Positions 1 to 7,414 are shown, counted from the stretch's first letter. The stretch is 63,835 bases of DNA from an uncultured Oscillospiraceae bacterium (GCA_949299455.1 CASGAN010000007.1:1-63835), one strand, 5' to 3'. Numbers and translations: made by a program. Notes: generated by a model from the sequence alone, not told the origin.

Positions 1-611
1 CACGGCTTAAGCGAATGGATGAGCTTTTCCAAATGGTTTTGCCATTCTGCCGCAGTAGGACGGTTTCCGCCTTTGGTAAACGCGCGCTCAAACATTTCCA
101 GCGTAGCTTTGTCAAAATACTCATGAATAGAGTAGGGGTGCGGAGCCTGATAAGTATCCGGCCACAGCCCATAAGCATAATGATATTGCTCGATTCGGTT
201 TTGAATCGTCAACATCTCCACATCTTTTCTGGGCACTCCGGAAAAGGGGTGAATACCATTGTTTAGTAATTTAAATATCATCACCGCTAAGGCAAACTTG
301 TCTTGCTCTTCACCCATTTCATCGCAAGACAACTCCATTCCTTCCGGATAAATCGTCTCCAAATCATTTTCTGCTTTTTTCGAACTTTGATTGATAGGAA
401 GATATGCAAGTACAATCACTGTTTGAATAGTAGGATAACGTTTTTTTAATTGATTCAGCTGATTTTTTACCAGTAGGTCAAATGTACCGTGATTGCCAAT
501 ATAAAATAATGTGACATGTTCATGTTCAATCAAATCGATGAGCACAGTCTGTAAGACTGGTGCAATCGTTTCCGGTGTATCTTTGTGTCCGAAAAAAGTG
601 CAGACAGCCAT
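1..611 (-). CDS. SLOG-domain / protein-kinase C-lobe chimera (3' end beyond window)
   Basis: The frame starts at ATG 611-609 behind a GGAAG site and stays open to the left edge (203 codons seen). Residues 1-95 (start MAVCTFFGHKDTPETI, then FYIGNHGTFD, VVLAYLP-like and TIYPEGME strings) match the first half of the Rossmann-like SLOG family thought to bind nucleotide-derived ligands. Where that family continues with a second half containing a GGA loop, this protein switches at about residue 97 to a kinase-like C-lobe: DKFALAVMIFKLL, NGIHPFSGVP and ERAFTKGGNRPTAAEW. The kinase P-loop, HRD and DFG elements are absent, so kinase activity is not expected. I infer a fusion of two truncated genes, possibly a decayed remnant, since the full 3' end is not visible. 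Expression is probably controlled by the divergent XRE gene. Confidence 0.6.
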   Translation of the reverse strand, partial: MAVCTFFGHKDTPETIAPVLQTVLIDLIEHEHVTLFYIGNHGTFDLLVKNQLNQLKKRYPTIQTVIVLAYLPINQSSKKAENDLETIYPEGMELSCDEMGEEQDKFALAVMIFKLLNNGIHPFSGVPRKDVEMLTIQNRIEQYHYAYGLWPDTYQAPHPYSIHEYFDKATLEMFERAFTKGGNRPTAAEWQNHLEKLIHSLKP

Positions 612-634
612 TTTGTTCACTTCCAAACATGAAA

Positions 635-749
635 TTACCCAAAAACGGGTTAATTTATTGTAGCAGAAAAATAGTCTATGAGTCAACCCGTATTCGGGTA
701 ATTCGCTTTCGTTTTGCTCTTATCATAAGAATAAACCCGAAAAACGGGG
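635..749. promoter_or_regulatory. Promoter of the SLOG gene with three ACCCG/CGGGT palindromes
   Basis: Three related palindromes lie between the divergent genes: 635-653 (ACCC-A5-CGGGT core), 685-701 (ACCCG-TATT-CGGGT) and 735-749 (ACCCG-A5-CGGG). A leftward promoter is visible: -35 TTGACT (complement of 681-686), 18-bp spacer, -10 TACAAT (complement of 657-662). The first palindrome covers the start site of that promoter and the second overlaps its -35; the third lies just before the XRE start codon. The arrangement fits repression of both genes by the XRE product; that last point is inference. Confidence 0.65.
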
Positions 750-755
750 AACTCT

Positions 756-1031
756 ATGGATGAGGTGCAGAGGATGGAGTATGCAGACCTTTATGTGAAA
801 CGGATTCGGACGCTGTGCAGACAGCGGGGCATCACAATCAATAAACTCGCCGTTATGAGCGGTGTGAAACAGTCGACGCTTGATAATATTGTCCGCGGCA
901 TGACGAAAAATCCGCGAGTAAAAACACTGCACAAACTTGCAATTGCATTCAATATGACATTGTCCGAATTTCTTGATTTTGAGGAATTGAACGAATATGG
1001 ATTCGAGGAAAAAGACGAAGACGACACGTAA
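756..1031 (+). CDS. XRE-family helix-turn-helix regulator (91 aa)
   Basis: A small one-domain DNA-binding protein. The HTH spans roughly residues 12-70: YVKRIRTLCRQRGITINKLAVMSGVKQSTLDNIVRG followed by NPRVKTLHKLAIAFNMTLSEFLDF, with an acidic tail EEKDEDDT. It lies divergent to the SLOG chimera and shares three palindromes with it, so it is probably an autorepressor. Two starts are possible: ATG 756 and ATG 774 (MEYADLYV), the latter with a better GAGGTG site six bases upstream; the HTH is unaffected by the choice. The ligand or signal is unknown. Confidence 0.85.
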   Translation: MDEVQRMEYADLYVKRIRTLCRQRGITINKLAVMSGVKQSTLDNIVRGMTKNPRVKTLHKLAIAFNMTLSEFLDFEELNEYGFEEKDEDDT

Positions 1032-1039
1032 CAAACATA

Positions 1040-1082
1040 CACGGCAATCCGTTTTGATGTGAGCGGATTGCCGTGTTTTTTC
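1040..1082 (+). terminator. Intrinsic terminator after the XRE gene
   Basis: Arms CACGGCAATCCG (1040-1051) and CGGATTGCCGTG (1064-1075) pair perfectly over 12 bp and are followed by T6. Confidence 0.9.
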
Positions 1083-1130
1083 TATGATGTGCGTTCGGAA
1101 AAATATTCGAATAAATATTGAAAATATCTA

Positions 1131-1217
1131 TTGACAAGATGCGTGTTTTGATTTATACTAATACACGATTAGCAGACGCTAACTTATTTTAAAAGGTTTA
1201 AGTTAGTCTAATCTAAC
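1131..1217 (+). promoter_or_regulatory. feo promoter with two DtxR-like operators
   Basis: -35 TTGACA (1131-1136), 17-bp spacer and -10 TATACT (1154-1159). Just downstream lie two TTAG/CTAA-type inverted repeats: TTAGCAGACGCTAA (1169-1182) and GTTAGTCTAATCTAAC (1202-1217). The second closely resembles the DtxR/IdeR consensus, in which TTAGG-rich half sites flank a CTAA centre. Their position at and after the transcription start fits repression by an iron-loaded DtxR-family protein. No such regulator is encoded in this window. Confidence 0.75.
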
Positions 1218-1257
1218 AACAATCTTCTTCACGAAAGAACAACAGAGGTGAATCGAT

Positions 1258-1470
1258 ATGACATTAAAAGAAGCCCATGAAGGAATGGAATATACAATCA
1301 AGCAAATTGAAACGGATGATGAGGAAATGAATGCGTTTTTGTTTTCGCTTGGCTGCTACACCGGTGAACCGATTACCGTTGTATCTCATTTAAAAGGCGG
1401 CTGTGTTGTTTCGATCAAAGATGGAAGATATAACATCGACAATCAGCTGGCTGGTGCAATTGTCGTGTAA
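1258..1470 (+). CDS. feoA: Ferrous iron transport protein A
   Basis: A 70-residue cytoplasmic protein with the SH3-like FeoA fold: an N-terminal segment (MTLKEAHEGMEYTIKQIETDDEEMNAFLFSLGCYTGEPITVV) followed by beta strands ending in DNQLAGAIVV. FeoA is a small partner of the FeoB Fe(II) transporter, thought to modulate its GTPase cycle. It starts at ATG 1258 behind AGAGGTG and is the first gene of the feo unit, 97 bp before feoB. It is slightly shorter than the typical 75-80 residues but ends naturally. Confidence 0.9.
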   Translation: MTLKEAHEGMEYTIKQIETDDEEMNAFLFSLGCYTGEPITVVSHLKGGCVVSIKDGRYNIDNQLAGAIVV

Positions 1471-1508
1471 ACACGGCAATTTGTAGATGCTTTCTTTTTT
1501 TAACGATT

Positions 1509-1526
1509 GGTTAGTTAAAACTAATT
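1509..1526 (+). promoter_or_regulatory. Third DtxR-like palindrome, between feoA and feoB
   Basis: GGTTAGTTAAAACTAATT contains the perfect palindrome TTAGTTAAAACTAA, of the same TTAG/CTAA type as the two sites before feoA. It lies 42 bp upstream of the feoB start. It may give separate iron control of feoB; no clear promoter hexamers accompany it. Confidence 0.55.
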
Positions 1527-1567
1527 AAAATATAAAAATTCGCAAAAAGGTTTGAGGAGGATCTGTT

Positions 1568-3598
1568 ATGAGAATTGCATTAACAGGAAACCCGAATTCG
1601 GGTAAGACCACAATGTATAACGCGCTGACAGGCCGGAATGAAAAAGTCGGCAACTGGGCAGGCGTTACGGTGGAGAAAAAAGAGCATCCGATCAAAAAGG
1701 GATACTATGCCGGTGCTGAAGAGCTGATCGCTGTCGACTTGCCGGGTGCATATTCCATGTCGCCGTTTACGAGCGAGGAGAGCATCACAAGTTCTTATGT
1801 AAAAAAAGAAAATCCGGATGTCATCATCAATATTGTGGATTCCACCAATTTAAGCAGAAGCTTGTTTTTCACAACACAGCTGTTGGAGCTGGGGATTCCT
1901 GTTGTTGTGGCACTCAACAAAAGCGACGTGAATAAAAAGAAAGATACAAAAATTAACACAGCAAAACTTTCGGAAGCGCTCGGATGCCCAGTGGTTGAAA
2001 CGATTTCAACTTCGTCGGACGGACTGCACGCAGTGATCGAGCAGGCTGTGGCACGGGTGAATACAGCACAGACAGCGCCGTATCATCAGGGAGATATCGA
2101 TCTGACAGATAAAAAAGCTGTGGAAGACGCAGACCGCAAACGATTTGCTTTTGTCAACGATATCGTCAAAGAAGTGGAAACACGCAAAGTGCTTACGAAA
2201 GACAAAAACTTCGGCGACAAAATCGACGCGGTGATCACAAACAAATGGCTTGGCATTCCGATTTTTGCAGTTGTGATGTTTCTGGTATTCCAGATTTCCC
2301 AGGTGTGGGTCGGTGCACCGATTGCGGATTGGATGGTCGGCTGGCTTGAAACATTCCAAAAATGGGTCGGTGGTCTTTTAACAAACGCAAGCCCGATCGT
2401 TTCAGCACTTGTGGTGGATGGCGTGATCGGCGGCGTGATTGCAGTCGTTGGATTTTTGCCGCTCGTCATGGTCATGTACTTCCTGATTGCCATTTTGGAG
2501 GACTGCGGCTATATGTCGCGCGTGGCAGTGGTGCTTGATCCGATTTTCAAAAAGGTCGGTCTTTCCGGCAAATCGGTGATTCCGTTTGTGATCACCGTCG
2601 GCTGTGCTGTTCCGGGCATCATGGCAAGCCGTACCATCCGAAACGAACGCGAGCGCAGAGCGACGGCGATGCTTTCACCGTTTATGCCGTGCGGTGCAAA
2701 AATCCCGGTTATCTCGCTGTTTGCAGGTGCGTTTTTTGACAACGCCGGCTGGGTGAGTACGGTGATGTATCTGTCCGGTATCGTTTTGATTTTCTTGGGC
2801 GCACTGCTTGTCAACAAAATTGCAGGCTACAAATCGAGAAAATCGTTTTTCATCATCGAGCTGCCGGAATATAAAGTGCCGTCGATCTGGGGCGCGTTTA
2901 AATCCATGTGCAGCCGCGGCTGGGCATATATCGTAAAAGCGGCAACGATCATTTTGCTGTGTAACACCGCCGTTCATATCATGAAGACATTCACCTGGAG
3001 CTTCACTGTCGCTGAAACAGCGGAATCTTCGATTTTGGCTTCGATTGCGGGCCCGTTTGCATATCTGCTTGTACCGATTGTGGGCGTTTTGTCCTGGCAG
3101 CTGGCAGCCGCAGCAGTGACCGGATTCATTGCGAAGGAAAACGTTGTCGGTACATTGGCAGTATGCTTTGTGGGACTTGAAAATCTCATCAACATGGATG
3201 AACTCGCACTTCTGGAAGGCGCAGGTGCAGAGGCAGCAGGCATTATTGCAATCACAAAAGTAGCAGCGCTTGCATATTTGATGTTCAACCTGTACACACC
3301 GCCGTGCTTCGCAGCAATCGGCGCAATGAATTCCGAGATGAAGAGCGCGAAATGGCTGTGGGCAGGCATCGGACTCCAGCTTGGTGTCGGATATACTGTC
3401 GGATACTTGGTATATACCATCGGTACACTGATCACAGCACCGGCAGCACTTTCTGTTGGCCCGGCACTTGGCGGACTTGCAGCCGTGCTTGTGTTTGCAG
3501 GAATCATCATTGCACTCATCGGCCATACCAATCGAAAATTGAAAGCAGAGTATGCACTCAGTAATGCATCAAAGCAGTATGCAGGAAGTAACGTATAA
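1568..3598 (+). CDS. feoB: Ferrous iron transporter B, GTPase-permease
   Basis: A 676-residue inner-membrane Fe(II) transporter. The N-terminal G domain shows G1 GNPNSGKT (7-14), G3 DLPG (57-60) and G4 NKSD (117-120). After a spacer the membrane part begins near residue 225, with two Gate-type repeats (VGCAVPGIMASRTI, then the PFMPCGAKIPVISLFAGAFF region) and a final hydrophobic C-terminal pair. Length is at the short end of the 650-800 usual for FeoB but no segment appears missing. RBS is GAGGAGG before ATG 1568. Its stop overlaps the start of the next small gene, which points to translational coupling. Confidence 0.97.
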   Translation: MRIALTGNPNSGKTTMYNALTGRNEKVGNWAGVTVEKKEHPIKKGYYAGAEELIAVDLPGAYSMSPFTSEESITSSYVKKENPDVIINIVDSTNLSRSLFFTTQLLELGIPVVVALNKSDVNKKKDTKINTAKLSEALGCPVVETISTSSDGLHAVIEQAVARVNTAQTAPYHQGDIDLTDKKAVEDADRKRFAFVNDIVKEVETRKVLTKDKNFGDKIDAVITNKWLGIPIFAVVMFLVFQISQVWVGAPIADWMVGWLETFQKWVGGLLTNASPIVSALVVDGVIGGVIAVVGFLPLVMVMYFLIAILEDCGYMSRVAVVLDPIFKKVGLSGKSVIPFVITVGCAVPGIMASRTIRNERERRATAMLSPFMPCGAKIPVISLFAGAFFDNAGWVSTVMYLSGIVLIFLGALLVNKIAGYKSRKSFFIIELPEYKVPSIWGAFKSMCSRGWAYIVKAATIILLCNTAVHIMKTFTWSFTVAETAESSILASIAGPFAYLLVPIVGVLSWQLAAAAVTGFIAKENVVGTLAVCFVGLENLINMDELALLEGAGAEAAGIIAITKVAALAYLMFNLYTPPCFAAIGAMNSEMKSAKWLWAGIGLQLGVGYTVGYLVYTIGTLITAPAALSVGPALGGLAAVLVFAGIIIALIGHTNRKLKAEYALSNASKQYAGSNV

Positions 3599-3774
3599 TG
3601 GAAACAATTATTGCAATCATCATTCTTGTGTGTATCATCGGCGGCATCGTCTTTTATCTGTACCGGGTGAAAAAACGCGGTCAGACATGCATCGGATGCC
3701 CGTACTGCAAACAGTGCGGCAGCAAAGGCGCATGCGGCAGTCGTGAAAACAGTCACAAGCATCAGCATGAATAA
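3598..3774 (+). CDS. FeoB-associated Cys-rich membrane mini-protein (58 aa)
   Basis: The ATG overlaps the feoB stop codon (TAATG at 3596-3600). The product has one N-terminal membrane helix (residues 3-22, IIAIIILVCIIGGIVFYLY), a basic stop (RVKKRG), then a Cys-rich tail with CIGCPYCKQCG (31-41) and a further Cys at 46, ending in a His-rich HSH-like run. This is the layout of the FeoB-associated Cys-rich protein family found behind clostridial feoB. The Cys/His tail could bind Fe(II) or an Fe-S cluster near the FeoB pore; that is inference. Confidence 0.85.
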   Translation: METIIAIIILVCIIGGIVFYLYRVKKRGQTCIGCPYCKQCGSKGACGSRENSHKHQHE

Positions 3775-3775
3775 A

Positions 3776-3822
3776 CAATAACAAAAGCGAGGACAGTTTT
3801 TCTGTCCTCGCTTTTGTTATTG
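3776..3822. terminator. Bidirectional intrinsic terminator between feo and the leftward XRE gene
   Basis: Arms 3776-3796 and 3802-3822 pair over 21 bp with a TTTTT loop. The A-rich and T-rich ends allow termination in both directions, serving the rightward feo operon and the leftward gene at 3834-4040. Confidence 0.85.
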
Positions 3823-3833
3823 GCACGGTATGA

Positions 3834-4040
3834 TCATTCGTCCTCTGTGAATAAAAACAGTTCATTTGGTGTACACTCAAGCAGCTGGCACAGTGCTTCG
3901 ATGTTGTCATAACGAATGGACTTTGTTTCGTTTTGCACCATCTTGTTAAAATTCTGATAACTCATGCCAAGCTGTTTATAAAGCCAGTATTTTGTCTTTC
4001 CTTTTTTCTCGAGTAATCGCAGTACATCTAATGTAACCAT
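3834..4040 (-). CDS. XRE-family HTH protein (68 aa)
   Basis: A minimal Cro/CI-type regulator: MVTLDVLRLLEKKGKTKYWLYKQLGMSYQNFNKMVQNETKSIRYDNIEALCQLLECTPNELFLFTEDE. The HTH covers almost the whole protein. I chose ATG 4040 because GGAGG sits eight bases upstream; an upstream in-frame ATG (4055) overlaps that site and would add five residues. It is divergent from the small Cys-rich gene at 4148. Its target is not evident. Confidence 0.8.
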   Translation of the reverse strand: MVTLDVLRLLEKKGKTKYWLYKQLGMSYQNFNKMVQNETKSIRYDNIEALCQLLECTPNELFLFTEDE

Positions 4041-4093
4041 AAGGTGTGCCTCCATTCGTTATATTCTAATGAGAGCATAACTTACTTTTTCAC

Positions 4094-4122
4094 TTTACAT
4101 ATAGATTGATACATTATATAAT
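4094..4122 (+). promoter_or_regulatory. Promoter of the small Cys-rich gene
   Basis: -35 TTTACA (4094-4099), 17-bp spacer, -10 TATAAT (4117-4122), 25 bp before the ATG at 4148. Confidence 0.65.
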
Positions 4123-4147
4123 GAAAAAATGATATGATGTAAGGAGA

Positions 4148-4357
4148 ATGAATGTGATTATAGATGCAACTGGAATTGAATTGATTCCTGGTAACCAAGG
4201 AAAAGACTGTCCAGGAAACGGAACATATAAGAACGAACAAGGATGCTTGATAGAATGTTGTTGTGAAGAATGTAACTACTATCTATGCTGCATTGCACCA
4301 ACATCAAAACAATGTGCATATTGCATCGATCCATTGTGTCCGCGTGCAGTGCGGTGA
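4148..4357 (+). CDS. Small Cys-rich protein of unknown function (69 aa)
   Basis: Starts at ATG 4148 behind AAGGAG and has its own sigma-A-like promoter. The protein has ten cysteines in 69 residues, most in CLIECCCEECNYYLCC and later CAYCIDPLCPR. It lacks a signal peptide or membrane helix. The spacing suggests zinc or another metal bound by clustered Cys. I believe similar small proteins occur in Ruminococcaceae, but I know no function. It lies between a regulator and lrgA with separate signals on each side, so it is probably monocistronic. Confidence 0.65.
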   Translation: MNVIIDATGIELIPGNQGKDCPGNGTYKNEQGCLIECCCEECNYYLCCIAPTSKQCAYCIDPLCPRAVR

Positions 4358-4417
4358 AAAAGGATTTCGTCAATTGACAGCATATTTTGTGCGTTCTGCG
4401 CGATCTGTTGTTTCGGC

Positions 4418-4446
4418 TTGTACTTTTTTTCGCACAGTGGTATGAT
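4418..4446 (+). promoter_or_regulatory. lrgAB promoter
   Basis: -35 TTGTAC (4418-4423), 17-bp spacer, -10 TATGAT (4441-4446), 32 bp upstream of the lrgA start. Confidence 0.6.
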
Positions 4447-4478
4447 AGAGAGCGAAAAAAGGTTGGAGGCCGTTTGAT

Positions 4479-4868
4479 ATGAAAATTTTGCTGCAGATCG
4501 GTATTGTATTTCTCATTTGCTTGGTTGGCGAATGGATTTCAGCAGTGCTGCCGTTTGCATTTCCGGGCAGTGTGATCGCAATGATTCTGCTGTTTTTATT
4601 GCTGTTATGCAAAGTGCTGAAGGTGGAACACATCGAGCAGAAAGCATCGTTTGTGCTCAATAATATGGCATTTTTCTTTATTCCCGCAGGTGTTGGCATG
4701 ATGGAGTATTTTGATGTGCTCGGTGCATACCTTGTGCCGTTTTTAGTGATCTGCACGGTATCTACTGTTCTCACATTTGCAGTGACCGCATGGACAGTGA
4801 CCGGTGTGATGCGGCTTCAGACATGGATTTTGTCAAGAAAGGAGAAACAAAATGGAAAATTGGATTGA
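4479..4868 (+). CDS. lrgA: CidA/LrgA-family membrane protein
   Basis: A 129-residue protein with four hydrophobic segments (about residues 5-22, 28-46, 62-80 and 85-108) separated by short loops, the usual holin-like LrgA/CidA pattern, including the PGSVIAMILLFLLLL stretch after the first helix. The family modulates autolysis, and in some bacteria pyruvate or metabolite export, together with LrgB. The RBS is GGAGG before ATG 4479. It overlaps lrgB by 17 bp, so the two are co-translated. Confidence 0.85.
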   Translation: MKILLQIGIVFLICLVGEWISAVLPFAFPGSVIAMILLFLLLLCKVLKVEHIEQKASFVLNNMAFFFIPAGVGMMEYFDVLGAYLVPFLVICTVSTVLTFAVTAWTVTGVMRLQTWILSRKEKQNGKLD

Positions 4869-5544
4869 CACCCTCACAAAAACGCCGTTGTTTGGCATCA
4901 CACTGACCATTTTTGTGTACGCTTTTTTTGTGTGGCTGCAAAAAAAGCTTCGTTCTCCGCTGCTAAATCCATTGATGTGGACAGTTGCGGCGGTCATTTC
5001 CATTTTGCTTTTGTGCCGGATTCCGCTTGAGAATTATGAGCTTGGCGGTGATATCATCGGGATGTTTTTATCGCCGGCAACGGCAGTGCTTGCTGTTTCT
5101 ATTTATAATCAGCTTGCCACGCTGAAAAAGAACTTGATTCCTGTTGTTGCGGGATGTCTTGCCGGTGCAGTCACATCCATCGGAAGCGTGATTGTGATGT
5201 CAAAGTTGTTTGGTCTTGACAAAGCGATGCAAAGTGCCCTTACACCAAAATCTGTTACAACACCGATTGCAATGGCTGTGTCAGAGCAGTTAGGCGGCAT
5301 TGTGCCGATCACCGTTGCCGCAGTTGTTGTAACCGGCATTATCGGATGTGTGGCGGCGCCGCTGATGATCCGCATATTTTTTGTCAAAGAGCCGGTTGCC
5401 GCAGGCGTTGCGATCGGCACGTGCAGCCATGCACTTGGAACCACAAAAGCCATTGAATTGTCGGAAACACATGGCGCAATGAGCGGCATCGCAATCGGTC
5501 TCTCCGGAATTATCACAGTGCTTATTTGTCTGTTTTTACAGTAA
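4852..5544 (+). CDS. lrgB: LrgB/CidB-family membrane protein
   Basis: A 230-residue polytopic protein with about seven membrane helices. It carries the family core (LTPKSVTTPIAMAVSEQLGGIVPITVAAVVVTGIIG) and the conserved tail (AAGVAIGTCSHALGTTKAIELSETHGAMSGIAIGLSGI). It is the partner of LrgA. RBS AGGAG lies before ATG 4852 inside lrgA. It is complete and of typical length. No LytTR or LysR regulator of lrg is adjacent. Confidence 0.9.
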   Translation: MENWIDTLTKTPLFGITLTIFVYAFFVWLQKKLRSPLLNPLMWTVAAVISILLLCRIPLENYELGGDIIGMFLSPATAVLAVSIYNQLATLKKNLIPVVAGCLAGAVTSIGSVIVMSKLFGLDKAMQSALTPKSVTTPIAMAVSEQLGGIVPITVAAVVVTGIIGCVAAPLMIRIFFVKEPVAAGVAIGTCSHALGTTKAIELSETHGAMSGIAIGLSGIITVLICLFLQ

Positions 5545-5615
5545 AATTCAGAAAAGTATACAACAAAGAACGTTTTTTTGCACTGTTTATTATAGAGAAA
5601 TTTTTGTCATTTGGA

Positions 5616-5644
5616 TTGCAAAAAATGGAGAAGTGTGATAAAAT
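5616..5644 (+). promoter_or_regulatory. Promoter of the TasA/SipW module
   Basis: -35 TTGCAA (5616-5621), 17-bp spacer, -10 TAAAAT (5639-5644). It leaves a leader of about 105 nt before the first ATG (5755). Confidence 0.6.
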
Positions 5645-5754
5645 AAAGTCAGTTGAATCTTGTTCGACGATGTGTGAACAATCATAGAATGGTTCTACGG
5701 GGAGATGAACAAAAATATGCAGTGCTATATACAAAAAGGAGGGTTTATTTCGAT

Positions 5755-6639
5755 ATGAAAGAAATGCAAAATCAAGTAACTGTGTCACAAAACAAAAACA
5801 GCAGATCATGGTTTCGGATTGTGATTGTTGTTTTGGCGGTTTTGTTGGTGTTTAGTGCAGGCGCTTTGGCAGCGCGGTGCATCTATTTAAATGCAATTGG
5901 TGCAAAACAGTCGACGGCCACGGTTGAAAATAATTTGATTGGAAATCCGATGAAGGCATCAGCAGATCCTTCTGGCCTGAACGTGAAAACAACTTCAGTT
6001 TCGGATACATCGCTTTCTCTGTCTGCGGCAGATTTGATGAATGAAAAAACTGCTGTGAGAACAACCACTTCTGGAAATACAAAAGCTGAGGCACAAAAAG
6101 CAGAAGTTTTGAAACTGTATCAGGGAAGTCCGAGTGTTAATCAGAAATTTGAAGTGAAAAACATGCTCCCCGGCGACACCATTACGAAATATTTTTCCGT
6201 ACAGGTAAATCACAAACGAGACATTACATTGTTCTTTAATGCTGAAATCACTTCTGAAAAGAAAAATCTCGGCGATGTGCTGCATGTGGTGGTAGAGCAT
6301 CTGGAAACAGGCGAGATTTTGTGTGATGCACCGTTTTCAGAGATTGATGAGCAGGAATTTGCGGAGCTTTTGAAAGCGAATGCACAGAATCAAACGGTCG
6401 CATCGTATAAAATCGACGTGAGTGTGAGTACTTCGATCGGAAATGAATATCAGGGTGCAGGATTAACTGCTGATTTTAACTGGTATGTGAAAGATGACGG
6501 AGGACTGACACCGCCGGATACGGGTGATGATCCGACATTGATTATAGTATCGGTTGTATTTGTGCTTGCGGCTGCTGGTTTGCTTGTACTGCTGCTGATC
6601 AAACGCAGAAAAGGAGGAAACAAGCATGACGAAGTTTAA
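5755..6639 (+). CDS. TasA-like surface protein with a sortase-like C-terminal anchor (294 aa)
   Basis: The start is ATG 5755 behind AAGGAGGG; an upstream TTG frame lacks an RBS. After a basic N-terminus comes a hydrophobic segment (about 20-42), then a Ser/Thr-rich spacer and a domain beginning FEVKNMLPGDTITKYFSVQVNHKRDITLFFNAEI and ending EYQGAGLTADFNWYV. That domain resembles the camelysin/TasA-type repeats of SipW-dependent proteins. The C-terminus has PPDTG (about 253-257), a 20-residue hydrophobic helix and KRRK, the layout of an LPXTG-like wall-sorting signal with the first Leu replaced by Pro. No sortase is in the window. I infer the cell-attached subunit of a surface fibre. Confidence 0.65.
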   Translation: MKEMQNQVTVSQNKNSRSWFRIVIVVLAVLLVFSAGALAARCIYLNAIGAKQSTATVENNLIGNPMKASADPSGLNVKTTSVSDTSLSLSAADLMNEKTAVRTTTSGNTKAEAQKAEVLKLYQGSPSVNQKFEVKNMLPGDTITKYFSVQVNHKRDITLFFNAEITSEKKNLGDVLHVVVEHLETGEILCDAPFSEIDEQEFAELLKANAQNQTVASYKIDVSVSTSIGNEYQGAGLTADFNWYVKDDGGLTPPDTGDDPTLIIVSVVFVLAAAGLLVLLLIKRRKGGNKHDEV

Positions 6640-7180
6640 TCCAAATCAAACCAAGAAGAAAGTATACGGCAGCGTTGCTGCAATTCTCGTTCTTTTTTCC
6701 ATGCTTGCGCTCACAACATATGCGTTGATTCACTCTATGGTGTCGGTGGATGAAAACCAGTTTGAAATGGGAACCGTGAAAATTGAGCTCAATCATGGCG
6801 AAACAATTTTTGATGGCTCCGATATGAATATTGAGCCGGGATATTCCGTGAAAAAGGATTTTACAATCGAGAATCTTGGTACAGTTGATGTATATTATCG
6901 GTTGTATCTTGAAAACGTCACCGGTGAATTATATTCTGCTTTAACATTTGAGATTTATGACGGTGATGAACTGCTGTTCAGCGGCAAGGCGCAAGACCTC
7001 AATAAAGAGAATCCCTGCGTTGGCAATCTGCCGCTTGCAGCTGATGAAACACGTACGCTGACTGCAGTTGTTAAAATGGATGAGTATGCCGGAAACGACT
7101 ATCAAAACGGCGGCATCACATTTGATATGACGGCAGAAGCAGTTCAGGTGCGTAATAACCCGGATAAATCTTTTGAGTAA
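6626..7180 (+). CDS. TasA/CalY (camelysin)-like SipW-dependent fibre protein (184 aa)
   Basis: The N-terminus has a charged start, a hydrophobic core (about 14-34) and then SMVSVDENQFEMGTVKIELNHG, matching the cleavage region and first strand of TasA and CalY-type secreted proteins. The mature part is a single beta-sandwich domain (EPGYSVKKDFTIENLGTVDVYYRLYLENVTGEL ... ADETRTLTAVVKMDEYAGNDYQNGGITFDMTAEAVQ). It lacks a C-terminal anchor, so it should be released or polymerised. It overlaps the previous gene by 14 bp, with GGAGG just before ATG 6626. It is the best candidate for the major fibre subunit. Confidence 0.75.
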   Translation: MTKFNPNQTKKKVYGSVAAILVLFSMLALTTYALIHSMVSVDENQFEMGTVKIELNHGETIFDGSDMNIEPGYSVKKDFTIENLGTVDVYYRLYLENVTGELYSALTFEIYDGDELLFSGKAQDLNKENPCVGNLPLAADETRTLTAVVKMDEYAGNDYQNGGITFDMTAEAVQVRNNPDKSFE

Positions 7181-7196
7181 TGTTTTGCACTGATGT

Positions 7197-7381
7197 CAAT
7201 TTGGGTGATGAACAGTCTCTTGGAAGATTGAAGGGATTTGTTCATTAACCAAAATTGCAATGAGAGATTCATTGTGTTGCGAAAACAGATTCGCTTGAAA
7301 CATGATGTACAATCCCTGCTCCCGATTCAGAATACCGGGAGCGGAGATCAAAGGGCATGAACATTTTCGTGCCTTTTGATC
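7197..7381 (+). promoter_or_regulatory. Structured leader with three hairpins before the signal peptidase gene
   Basis: Three inverted repeats occur in series: arms 7197-7214 and 7239-7257 (about 18 bp with three mismatches), GCTCCCG/CGGGAGC (7318-7324, 7336-7342), and GATCAAAGGGCA/TGCCTTTTGATC (7346-7357, 7370-7381). None is followed by a T run, so they do not look like ordinary terminators. They could stabilise the upstream tasA-like mRNA or regulate the peptidase. I do not recognise a known riboswitch class. Confidence 0.6.
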
Positions 7382-7414
7382 CCCGAATAGGTGAAAAAAG
7401 GAGAGGATACATGC

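Noticed and set aside
2675-3526. Antisense frame of 283 codons opposite feoB
   Set aside because: It mirrors the codon structure of a certain gene, is rich in Cys, His and Arg, has no RBS and matches no family.
7197-7381. Riboswitch for cyclic di-GMP or another known ligand
   Set aside because: The conserved core bases of GEMM and other known classes were not found; it is kept only as an unknown structured leader.
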